Position numbers and translations under genes: made by a program | Source: Limnomonas spitsbergensis | Taxonomy: Eukaryota > Chlorophyta > Chlorophyceae > Chlamydomonadales | Assembly (NCBI GenBank): GCA_037349105.1 | Contig: JAYJMM010000113.1 | Span: 4,898,001 to 4,962,000 of the forward strand | Length of the DNA stretch: 64,000 bases | Reading direction: 5' to 3' | In this document: one piece after another, positions 55,101 through 64,000 of the stretch | Layout of the letters: each line of letters begins with the position of its first letter | Numbering within the stretch: the stretch's first letter is position 1 | Notes under the pieces: generated by a model | Told to the model about the DNA's origin: nothing | What the model saw: the letters and a program-made list of their open reading frames with translations, nothing else | Databases searched by the model: none

Positions 55101-58100
55101 AGATACAAGCAGTTGGAGATGATAGACCTGCCGCGAGGGGAGAGGGGGGGAGTTGGTGTTCAACAGCCCTGACCCCTGAATGTTACTAAGCCTGAACCCT
55201 GATACAAACAGGTGGAGATGAAGGACCAGCGGGATCCGAAGGGGCCGCCCAAAAAGCTCACTCTTGCCAAGATGGGCGAAACGTCTGCACGCGACTACAG
55301 GTAGGTACATCTCAATTGTAGGGTGCTTCATGGAGAATTACGCTGCATACCATGGCTTAGTGGCTGATGATCGAGGGGGCATGGCTTAATGGCTGATGAT
55401 CGAGGGGGCCCGGTTTATCAAGGTATGCTGCTTGGGCCGACAGCCATCAGGCGTCCAAGTTGTGTTCTCGTGTCCGCATAGGCCCAGGTGTGGTCACCCA
55501 GCGGCGTGCCTCAGGTGATCAGGAGCACACGATTGAAAACGCTGATGTAGATTGCAGAAGCCAGCGATACCGGTCGAGTATGGCATGCAGGGGTGCTCGC
55601 CTCCCGCACACTTTCTTAATCTGCTATCCCAGCTATTTTTGTGTCGCTGGTTCTGCACGCAGCTCGCCCCCTTTCTCGTAGGGTTCAGGGTATGCCGGGA
55701 AAGCAAGCTTAGGATCATTACTTTGCCTTCAGGGTTCTCCGCAGCCTGTTCTTAACCCCAGTGTTTGTAAGTCTGATTTTGATTTGGGCATGCATTGGTT
55801 TCAGTGTTTGTATCTACTTCATAGTAATACCGTATACTGAAACAGCCGGGATTCCCCTCGCGCTCAATTTGGGTCCCATCTGGTTAGGGGCCCCCCTCCC
55901 AATGGGGGGGGGGGGCCTGGAGCTCAATTCTTTTCTACAGGGTTTACCGCATCATGTTCTAAAGCCCAGTGTATATTTGGTTATCTTCCTGATTTTTATC
56001 ATGGCCTGAATTGTATCGCTTCACCCTACCTCTGAACCCCTTCACCTTCAGGTTTGAGTGGCCCAAAAATTCTGGTCAGATCGGATCGATCAAAGACTAC
56101 TTCAAACACAAGCACGGGATCAAGCTGGATCATCCAGATCTGTTGGTGGTGGGGGTCAAGCCGGGGAGAGATGCGTACGTGCCTCCTGAGCTGCTGACGT
56201 GAGTGGTGGTGGTATTCCTGGAACGTTCACACTCAACCTGATGTTCGGGCTCCTACACTGCCCAAGCAAGGGTTCTGAGCTGCCCCTCCCCCCCCCCGTT
56301 GGACCACGCCCCTTGAGGTTTCAGTTTTTCTTTTCTCGGCAACTCAGTTTCCAGAACAGCGAGCGGCTCTTGTCTTTTCAAGGCACAAATGCAATGATTA
56401 TTGCGTGACCGTACGAAGTTGTGTTCATCCGAGATCGCCCTCTCAATCATAGGGGTCACACGTACCCCATTACACTGCTACTTCGTAAGCTACTGCCTTT
56501 CAGCCTCAGCTCGCTCCTTCTGGCCTGCCGGTCCCTGCTGGCACTCTAGGGCTGGGGCATTAGGGGCTGTTGGCTCTGAGGTGGGGGCCTCAGGGTGTTC
56601 CGAATCACTAATGCTGCTCAGGCTGCTGACTTCAGTAATCTCATTGTCCACAGTCCAGGCCCACGCCCACGCCCACGCACATGCTTTGGTTTCATAACAC
56701 CTTCCCCTCCTCGATTCCCTCGTTGCTGACGTTGCAGCTGGCTGACTCCTCTTGTATGGTTCTGCCAGTCTCCTCGGCTGTACCTGCTCTTTGATTTTCC
56801 CGGTCTGAGCCTCTGTCCCTGCCTCTATCAGTGCCTTGGCCTTGAGCATGCGCCTGATCCGCAACATCCCTACCCGCTCTATATCGTGACCAAGTCCCGA
56901 GTCAATCACAATGGTACTTCAAACCAGCAAGAGTGCCGTTAGCTTGATCAGTTTTTACATCAGTATTGGGGCCTAGTATCAGCTCCACGCTTTGCAACTG
57001 AATACCAAAAGCTTTTCGATTGGGAGGTTATCTCTTTTTATTGCATTCTATCGAAGGTGCTGGTATTTGACTCGAGGGTACCGCATAAAGTAATTATTAC
57101 GTTCAATGTGCTCTCGGGGCATGTCATTGACCGAAATCCGATTGCCATCTGAAAACTGGCATCGACTATCCACACGGTTAATATTTCAACGCATCTCTCA
57201 CCCCTTGACTACATTCAGTATGAGGAGCGGCAAAGCACTTCAACAGCAGTAATTTAGCCATTGAAAGAGGGGTGTGTTCAGCTACCGGTAGTTGTTTAAC
57301 CATTCGACCCTTTTCAGAAAACATATTATTACCTGCCTTACCCATGCCAATCATTGTCTCTTTCAAATACAGGTAGTAGTAGTTCACCCACCTCCACTGT
57401 GCATGCAGGGTCGTGTGCCAGCCCCTGAAAGGTACTCCGTCTCCGGTTCAGACAGCCGCACTCATCAAGGGAGCGGCCTTGAAGCCTACGGTGGGTCGCT
57501 GATCGTAATAAATGAATGCACCTGTGGGAATGGATAGAGGAAATGGCCGATTAAATTCATTTGAATCATGCTGGACCTACCGTAAAACCGGATAGGGTTT
57601 GCGCACCCCAGAATTGAATATTTTAGCAAATCTTCCGTGCAGCAAAATAAGGTATGTGTCTGCGCAGCGCATTTACCGTGCAGCAGCCATTTGTAGCAAA
57701 TGATTTTATTTCCTGAGCGCGCAGCCCCTAAGATCTTATTAGTACAGGTCCGCGCAGCTACAAAAAAAGTAAAAACTACTTCGCACAGGACAAATAACCA
57801 TTACGTACTGTCAACACAATCAAAAACATTGTTTGGAGACTGAATGTACATTGTTTGGTGTCAAGCTGTACATTGTCGTTTGGACGCAATGCTGAAGAGT
57901 GAAAGGATTTTGACATAAGGTACAGGTGATAAGCCTGCTCACCACACCAATTCTTTTTTGGCCTGTGACTACCATGTTTGCGCAATGGAATTTTTTTAAT
58001 TATTTACCGCGCATGCTGCTCGCTAACCCCCCAAAACAAGTAATCAAACGCGGAGTGAAACCGGTTCTACGGTAGTGCCCTTATGTTGCTTCTGTAGAAC

Positions 58101-61100
58101 CTAGTTACCTGCTGTTGCTGCGGCAGAAACTTATCATTTTCATCTTATGTTGCATAACACAATCCCCTTCTCTGATGCTGCATGGCCTTAATCCCCCTCT
58201 CTGATGCTGCATGGCCTAGGTCTCCTTGTGCCATGGTAGCTCAACCTGGCTTAGTCTATGCCGTATCGTGCCACCTTGGTAGCGCAGTCCAAGTAAAGCT
58301 GTGCCGTATTGTGCTGTATCATACTACTTTGCCTTGTGCTGCTGCTGCTGCTACTGCTGCTACTGCTGCATGACCTGGTCCCCTAGGTCTCATGCTGTTG
58401 CAGGACCCTGTCCCTTAGGCTTCCTGCTACTGTACAACCTAGTCCCTCTCTATTGGAGCTGCTGCATGACTCGGTCCTCTTCTGCTGATGTTGCTTAACT
58501 ATGCATCATTTTGTTATCGTAGCAGAGCATAGTCCCCTCCTGCTGCATAATATAGTCCTCTTCTTCTTCTGATCCTGCTCATGCGGTTGCTGATGTTGCC
58601 ACTGCAGCAACGGAAGGCTGCGATTTCGAGACACATGCGCGACTCTCAGCTGATGAGCAACACGACTATGGAGGAGTTTGGCATGAACATGGAAATGGAC
58701 CCAGAGACGACCGGCCTCATGAGGGTAGGTGATGAGCGGGGCGCGAGGATGATTAGGTGGCAGTGAAGTTGGGGTGGAAAGGAGGCATGATCACCACCAG
58801 ATCAGCAAGAGGATAATGGAGGAGTGAGGCATGAACTTGGAGCTGGACCCAGAGACTGGCCTCATGAGGGTACGTGACGGGTGTTGGTCTATATATATTT
58901 ACAAGAGGTTACTCGGCTCTGGCCCTCGTATTGCTCAAAACCTCATTGATACCCATGATCTGCTTTTGGCTGCCCGCCCTGATGAGTGTCGTTTTCTGAG
59001 TGTCCATTATACCTTCTATGGTTCAATACAGGCATTTGCTCGTGACCAAGTGTTATTTTCTTGAGCACCAGCCCATCTTGTGTCAGCCAAATAGAGCCAC
59101 CATTGGGCTGACCTCCTGCCTAGGGCTGTAGGCACAAGCCACAGAGCATGCATTGGGTTCACCTGGCTTGATACCTCCAAAGTGTGATGAGAGTAACACT
59201 GGCCCTGACGCTGCAGCCTTTGGACCCTAGGTATTTATACGTATGGGTATAGTGCCTCGACTCGCCATGGCCACAGTGCTTCCTGCTGTACGCCCCCCCC
59301 CTTGGTTGTTGCTGTGCATCGAAAATGTGATGCAAGTATTTGCTGGTGGTGCGCCTGCTGCAACACCCCGCCATGGCTGATGCGTAGTGCAGAAGTCTAG
59401 GCACACCCACGCCTTCGAAATGCTTTGCCCTCAACAATTTTGGGCTGTTTGGGGTAAATGGTTGATGACACTGAGGGCCTGAGGGGACTTTCCACTAGAG
59501 GATCTGGTATCTCTCCAACACAACTTCGTTGCCTCTGGGCTGCAGGGGCTATCAGGCCTGGTTATTCACCCACCATCACTCTTTGCAGGTATAATTGGGC
59601 AGCAATTATCCGTATTTTGCTTCCACTGGACTGCAGGTGCCAGCGCGTCGGCTGCGTCAACCCGACATTGCCCTCGGTGGCATGCGGCCCCTCCAAACTC
59701 CCAAGGAAAACGGCATGTGGGACATCCGTAAAGGCGACAACGCATTCTACAAGTAGGATACTGGGCGGGTCCCAAGCAGCAGGGCTGGCTGCGCTAAAGA
59801 CTCGCACCTGATGCATCTGAATATCAGCTACTCGTAGATGGGGCACGCTAAGAGTGGCACTGTTCAGTAAGGCTGGCCTATTCCGTGCATGTCGCTGCTA
59901 TATTATTCACCTTACTGTTCACTGGTAGGACACTACTCCAGTGCGTCAATACAAAGGGTCAAATTGGTTCAATTGGTTTCAGTCATTGTCGTGGGCTAGG
60001 TCCAAAAGTATTTCAATTGTATTGATTCATCGCAATAATTGAATAAGCAAGCTCATGCTTATTATGATGCGCGAAGAAGCACTCAGTGGCACAAGGGTTT
60101 TGCCGTATACGGTATACATGCTGGCGAACCGTATAGTATCCGGCGAACCGTACAGTATGAGCGTACTGTACATGTGCGATGTGTAGATTTCCTCCTAGTT
60201 AACATTGTTTAGGGGTGTCTGTCAATTTTTAGCCCTAGGGCAGCATTGAAAGAAAACAATTAATGTATATCCGTGGGAAGGCCGCTCAAATATTCAGTAC
60301 GGTGTATGGGTTTTATATTTACCGGCGCGGGTAAATACGTATGTTTTCCGATTACGCCGTCGGCCCGCCCTGTCGATCAGCCGGGGCTGCAAGTGTACAA
60401 AAGGTAGGGGCATGAATTCTTGTTCTCTGGCAACGATCATTTGAAGGCTCGTCCTCACCGTCATGTGGCCTGAAATACAGTATGTACCTCACATACAGCA
60501 TGTGCCTCACTTACATCCTTGCGTTATTTCCAGAGCTGCATGCGTCGCAAGACTGCAGTCCGCCGATTGAAACGGCGCAGATTTGGTCTTTGGGCCATGC
60601 AGCTCTGCTCCCTTGACCTTCAGATGCCCTTGAAGGGGGGGGGACTTAGCTTTCCTTCCAGCTCGGGAATTAAGACAGTGAGGCATGCACGAGGACAGTG
60701 CTGGCAGACCTAGTGTCTAGTTTGCAAATCCAGGGTACTGGGTTAGGGTTGGGGTATCGGGTTAGTAAAGGTTGACACCTGTAACCCTAAGTTGAAACGG
60801 CGTCTGGAGGCGCACATGGAGGCAGTGCCTGCAGACCTAAGATACTTAGTCAAATAATAACCTACGCTTGGTAGCGACAAGATCGTTGACGTGTGCAGTA
60901 TCCAGCGTGGAACATTGAGATGATTAAGGGGGCGCTGTGCACCCAGCCCCATCATCCTCTCAGATTTCCCCCCCCCACCCACTTGTAACTCCTTCAAGAC
61001 GCATGCTCAACGCAAGACTATCCCCCCTTCCTCCTGCTCATGCTCCTTTGCGCTCAGGGGTGCGGTGCTCCCCAGCTCCAGCATCCTCTCTCAGATTATC

Positions 61101-63277
61101 CCTCCCTCCCCTTGTTACCTCCTCAGGCCCTGCCCCCTCCTTCCCTTTCTTGCACCTTTGCACTCAGGGGTGCAGTGCTCTCCAGCTGGGTGGTCCTGTC
61201 TACCATGCCCCGCAGCAAAGTCGAGTATGTTCTCAACTCCCTCAGCGACTTTGTGTACAATGGGATGATGACTGCGATGGAGGACATGGGCATCACCCTG
61301 CAGAGGCCGCTGCCAAATCCAAGGAAGCCGCTAGATCCCCTGGATCCCCGACCACCAATCGTGTATGCGGATGACGAGGAGTACGCCAAATTCGAAAATT
61401 GGAATGAGCGCTTTGATGTGAGATCTGCATGGCTGCCTTGCATGGCTCCAAGAACATGGCACACGAGTGTTTCTGACTCTCGAGACGGCTTGCGCTGCCC
61501 TGCAGTAGAAATGTCGCTTTTGTGTAACCTGCAGTGCAAGAAATTCCCTTGTTTAATGCTGTTGTGATTAAATGCTGTTGTGGACGGAATGGACGGCCGC
61601 ATGCAAATGAGGAATATGTCGGGTTTCCCCCTCCCCCCTTACGCACAGCACGTCCGAAGCAAAGGGATGACGCATTTCAGGTCGTCGCCGCAGCTGGTGC
61701 TGGTCCTGCTGGACAAGCCTAACTGTGAGAATGTTTGCTCCCAATCGCCTGCGGTATTCTGGCTTTATGATGGATGGTGATGCTCAGAGGGGAGCTCATA
61801 CTGCCTGCCCCTCAATGCATGCCCTGTGCAGTGGGGCAGACTTCATCCGTGTTCATTAATGTTTGTCCATGCTCATCCATGTTTGTCCTTATTCCCAATC
61901 CTCACTCACTCATGCGTTGCTTTTCAAAGTCCTCCATGATCTCTGCCCTATCAGCTTCTAGTCCGCAGGGGCTAGTCAGTGTGTTTTGCTGTGCTCCGTG
62001 ATACCTTAAGGGGACTGCCGGGACGCGACCACCGTACGGATTGGGACCTTACCTTGAAGGGACTGCCGGAGGGCCACCACGGCACAACTGTCCTGATTGG
62101 GGCCTTGACCGCCCTGCAGACAGTGGCCTAAGCAATGGGGCATACTGTTGCAACCTGTGCTGACCGATTTGTAGCTGAAGTGTAGCTGAACCTCACCAAA
62201 TACAAACAGTGTTCACTCCCCCTCTGATTCACCCCCCCCCCCTCAAACCGTGCAGCCCCCTGGTACAATGAAATCAAGGTGCACTGCGCGGCAGAGGGCA
62301 TCATGACCCAGTGCTTTGCCGCAAACAAGGCCAACGTGGGGCTGCCACCAGACGCCGGACGCTTCCAGAGGTCGGCCCCCACCGTTAGGGCATTTGACCC
62401 TAGGTAGGTGCTGCATGACTCTAGTGCGCTCATGGTGCTTCAGCTTCCCTTCAGGTATGGCTGGGAGGGCCTGGGGCAGTAGGCCCTGCTGTCTGGGCTA
62501 CTTCCTGTAGGCCATTTGAGCAAACCCTGTCACCCTGGCACCCTGCTCCTCCTATCCCTTGAACCTGGTGTCATACTTTGAATTGTCCATGTCTTGTACC
62601 CCCTCCTGCTGGCGGGTACTACTAGCCCCGTAAGCTAGATCCCACGCATGTACAGCAAAATACCCTTGTGCTCACTGCAATAAACCTGAACCCTTATCCC
62701 TCACATGTATTGCTATCTACCAAGCCTTTGCTGGCATTTCAAGACCCCCAAACTTGACTGCGGTAGATGTTTCAAGATCCACAACCCCTTAACCCTCGTA
62801 GGTACTGCGGTAGATGTTTCAAGATCCACAACCCCATAACCCTCGTAGGTACTGCGGTAGATGTTTCAAGATCCACAACCCTTTAACCCTCGTAGGTACT
62901 GCGGTAGATGTTTCAAGATCCACAACCCCTGAACCCTCGTAGGTACTGCGGTAGATGTTTCAAGATCCACAACCCCTTAACCCTCGTAGGTACTGCGGTA
63001 GATGTTTCAAGATCCACAACCCCTTAACCCTCGTAGGTACTGCGGTAGATGTTTCAAGATCCACAACCCCTTAACCCTCGTAGGTACTGCGGTTGATGTT
63101 TCAAGATCCACAACCCCTTAACCCTCGTAGGTACTGCAAGAACTTGTGCCTCAAGATCAACGCCAAGCTGCAGGGCGTGAACTACGCTCTGGCTGCGTGC
63201 ATCCCTCCCAACCAGCAGAACCCGTCCAACGAGCGGAACCCGCAGCGGTATGCTGAATGGAGGCCAGAGCCGATGAG
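46177..63277 (+). CDS. AGO: Argonaute protein (AGO clade), 3' partial
   Basis: Eighteen in-phase exons: 46177-46225, 46301-46326, 46546-46836, 48284-48419, 51197-51396, 52026-52130, 52815-52982, 53666-53751, 54161-54296, 55212-55300, 56052-56198, 57409-57490, 58608-58724, 59637-59752, 61168-61417, 61649-61724, 62256-62403, 63131-63277. They give 789 residues, still open at the edge. The N-terminus is RGG/Gln-rich. The N domain has LYVLANHFKLTLG, YRYHVEIVPV and HILLTTRPLPF. The PAZ part has DYFKHKHGIKLDHPDLLVV and AYVPPELL. Linker 2 has QTAALIKGAALKP. MID has SSPQLVLVLLDKP and WYNEIKVHCAAEGIMTQCF, with the K and Q-C-F that bind the guide 5' phosphate. PIWI begins YCKNLCLKINAKLQGVNYAL. Slicer residues lie beyond the window. 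It binds small RNAs for silencing. Introns are long and full of degenerate exon copies. Confidence 0.9.
47150..47290 (+). repeat. Dispersed repeat R1 copy in Argonaute intron 3
   Basis: It has blocks GGGCCGCCACTGGGCCATTT, a CTTGCTTCACCAGGCCCCC block and the end GAGATGTAGCTGAAGCG. It abuts the inner edge of the right inverted-repeat arm. Confidence 0.6.
47274..48222. repeat. Right arm of the large inverted repeat
   Basis: It is the inverse match of 44403-45705 (see that entry). It lies wholly within Argonaute intron 3 (46837-48283), ending ~60 bp before exon 4. Confidence 0.85.
49003..50000. repeat. 62-bp minisatellite with plant-telomere-like CCCTAAACCC words
   Basis: About 16 nearly identical copies of a 62-bp unit (CCCCTACTTCCCCTGGACCC, CTCACTCTTTAGCCCACACT, GCCTCTGCACCCTAAACCCAAG) sit in Argonaute intron 4. 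Single-base variants (CTCTCTAG, CCCTTAAC) recur every five to six copies, so multi-unit blocks were copied together. Confidence 0.95.
50001..50770. repeat. Degenerate ~31-bp derivative of the minisatellite
   Basis: It continues the array with half-length units (AGCCCCTACTGCCCCTGAAC, CCTTTACTCTT). The 62-bp unit looks like a dimer of this older monomer. A unique segment with a short frame interrupts at ~50240-50400. Confidence 0.8.
51440..51690 (+). pseudogene. Two degenerate copies of Argonaute exon 5
   Basis: 51448-51580 repeats the second half of exon 5 (CACCACACCAGGATGCCTTT versus CGCCACACCAGTATGCCTTC), including the GTGTGTGTATGG that follows the real donor. A further weaker copy at ~51593-51680 resembles CACATCTTGCTGACCACCAG. 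Both have lost the frame. Confidence 0.7.
52255..52440 (+). pseudogene. Exon 6-derived 28-bp minisatellite
   Basis: Five copies of AATGACAGGGTGGGTGGGAG+CCGCCTAC are closed by GAGAGGTCCTGCTGGTAAGC. The unit and the closing segment match exon 6 (GGGGCGGGTGGGATCCCTCA, AGAGAGGTCCTGCAGGTGAC). It is an exon copy with an expanded interior, in the following intron. Confidence 0.65.
52648..52800 (+). pseudogene. Two degenerate copies of the 5' part of exon 7
   Basis: Copies starting at 52651 (after CCCCTGCAG) and 52729 (after TCGCGGCAG) repeat the true exon start at 52815 (after CCTGGCAG). The shared core is GCACAGCATGGCAGCC. Each copy keeps a CAG 3' splice site and a following CCTTAACCT-type intron segment. 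Confidence 0.8.
54297..54985 (+). repeat. 68-bp minisatellite seeded at the exon 9 donor
   Basis: About ten copies of a 68-bp unit (GTGGGCATCTGTATGGTAGC, TGATTGTGTAGCTGATCAAA, GCCCAGGGCCTTGTTTAGGG, CAATCAAG) start at the exon 9 donor. The unit's end CAGGGCAATCAAGGTGGGC mimics the exon end CAGGGCCATCAAGGGCC-TTGAG|GTGGGC, so each unit carries a donor-like junction. Confidence 0.85.
58801..58870 (+). pseudogene. Degenerate copy of the 3' part of exon 13
   Basis: ATGGAGGAGTGAGGCATGAA and GGACCCAGAGACTGGCCTCA followed by TGAGG|GTACGT repeat exon 13 (ATGGAGGAGTTTGGCATGAA ... CCTCATGAGG|GTAGGT). An in-frame TGA replaces TTT and 3 nt are missing, so it cannot substitute for the exon although a donor-like site survives. 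Confidence 0.9.
60930..61160 (+). pseudogene. Two degenerate copies of the 5' part of exon 15
   Basis: The true exon begins CACTCAG|GGGTGCAGTGCTCTCCAGC. Upstream, GCGCTCAGGGGTGCGGTGCT (~61048) and GGGGGCGCTGTGCACCCAGC (~60930) are followed by related ATCCTCTCTCAGATT segments. They are spaced about 110 bp apart. Confidence 0.65.
62055..62195 (+). repeat. Dispersed repeat R1 copy in Argonaute intron 16
   Basis: It has GGAGGGCCACCACGG, ATTGGGGCCTTGACCG and the end GATTTGTAGCTGAAGTGTAG. A shorter related segment precedes it at ~62005-62050. Confidence 0.5.
62755..63130 (+). repeat. 47-bp minisatellite seeded at the exon 18 acceptor (8 copies)
   Basis: The unit GGTACTGCGGTAGATGTTTC+AAGATCCACAACCCCTTAAC+CCTCGTA is repeated eight times directly before exon 18. 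Exon 18 itself starts CCTCGTAG|GTACTGCAAGAACTTG and continues CTCAAGATCAACGCC. Every unit therefore ends with the same CTCGTAG|GTACTGC acceptor as the true exon. Confidence 0.92.
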
Positions 63278-63454
63278 GTGAGGGGGGATGGAGGAGAGGG
63301 GGGGGGGGGAGGGAGGGGGGGAGGGATAGAGGGGAGAGGAGTTTATGCCGGGCGAGGTGAGGGGGGCAGAAGGGAGGGTAGGGGAGGTGTGGAAGATGGA
63401 GGGAGGGGGCCCAGGTGAAATGAGGTGAGGGGGATGGAGGGTAGGGCATGGAAG

Positions 63455-63535
63455 GTGATGTCGGACCTAACTACGCACTGGCTGTGGGCATCTGCCCTCT
63501 GCCGGATCAGCAGCAGTGCGCCTCCTGGAGAATGG
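63455..63535 (+). pseudogene. Degenerate copy of exon 18, downstream
   Basis: CCTAACTACGCACTGGCTGT and GGATCAGCAGCAG resemble exon 18 GTGAACTACGCTCTGGCTGC ... AACCAGCAGAAC. The frame and ends are lost. Confidence 0.6.
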
Positions 63536-63599
63536 TATGTCAGATGGGAGGTAGCGGGGTAACTACAAGGGGGATGATCAGGTGAGATGAGATGGAGGA

Positions 63600-63745
63600 G
63601 GATGCCATGCCAGATGGGAGGTACGGGCAAGAGGGGGGGTCCGATGCCATGCCAGATGGGAGGTACGGGCAACAGGGGGGGTCCGATGCCATGCCAGATG
63701 GGAGGTACGGGCAACAGGGGGGGTCCGATGCCATGCCAGATGGGA
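63600..63745 (+). repeat. 41-bp tandem repeat (3.5 copies)
   Basis: GATGCCATGCCAGATGGGAG+GTACGGGCAACAGGGGGGGTCC is repeated in the intron after exon 18. The following 63746-64000 holds no recognisable exon; the next Argonaute exon must lie beyond the edge. Confidence 0.9.
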
Positions 63746-64000
63746 CTGGTCATTGCATTGGATTTGTGATGTTGTTTCCGTTTTTTTTTGCGGAGAGGAT
63801 GAGGCAAGGTTGCCTAACCAAAACATGGACTGTGAAATGCGTGTTTCCTGACAGCAGCACGAATTCTTTACAATGATGGCGATACTTAACCGAGGTGTAT
63901 TGGGACTCTACTTAATTCCCCATGCTGTCAGGCGTCGAGCCAGCCTCCTAATCATCGGAATTATGGCGATAATAAACCAAGGTACTTCGGTATTGGGCGG

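Noticed and set aside
60519..60713. ORF considered as an Argonaute exon between 14 and 15
   Set aside because: It does not match MID sequence. Exon 14 joins in phase to 61168, restoring the expected KGAVLSSWVVLS segment.

Overview
The window is nuclear DNA from a eukaryotic green alga. The signs are spliced genes with GT-AG introns, a secreted SPPP-rich wall-type glycoprotein, plant-type histone H3 and H4 with 3' stem-loops, an ABA4-type plastid carotenoid gene, and abundant LINE, CACTA, Harbinger and TTAA-flanked elements. The very long repeat-rich introns and middling base composition are unlike Chlamydomonas. A prasinophyte-grade chlorophyte is my guess, but I cannot name the species. Layout: (1) 1-4535, minus strand: a secreted hydroxyproline-rich glycoprotein gene, five exons seen, running off the left edge. 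(2) 4.5-17.4 kb: mobile and repetitive DNA, including a CACTA-like element with 3-bp target duplication (5822-9701), LINE 3' fragments, a zinc-finger pseudogene and a small terminal-inverted-repeat element. (3) 17.4-21.3 kb: a nine-exon gene whose stop overlaps the start of a Harbinger-type transposase, followed by a 237-bp fold-back. (4) 22.4-27.0 kb: a seven-exon RecA/AAA_25-like ATPase gene and a disordered protein with 37-residue repeats. (5) 28.2-32.4 kb: an ABA4/DUF4281 gene with a TTAA-flanked element in an intron. (6) 37.4-39.5 kb: the 3' part of an unknown gene built from a duplicated exon pair. (7) 40.4-41.5 kb: divergent H4 and H3 genes; H4 has lost its normal stop and reads into its own histone stem-loop. 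(8) 41.6-43.8 kb: LINE 3' fragments. (9) 46.2 kb to the right edge: an Argonaute gene, 18 exons reconstructed (N, PAZ, MID and the start of PIWI), in a >17-kb locus whose first three exons lie between the arms of a ~1-kb inverted repeat. The most unusual structure is in the Argonaute gene. At least seven of its exons have degenerate partial copies, often expanded into minisatellites, in the adjacent introns, usually with splice-site-like sequence attached. The same pattern appears once in the unknown gene at 37.2-37.5 kb. Exon models were built by hand from splice motifs, phase and family similarity; no transcript or database search was available.
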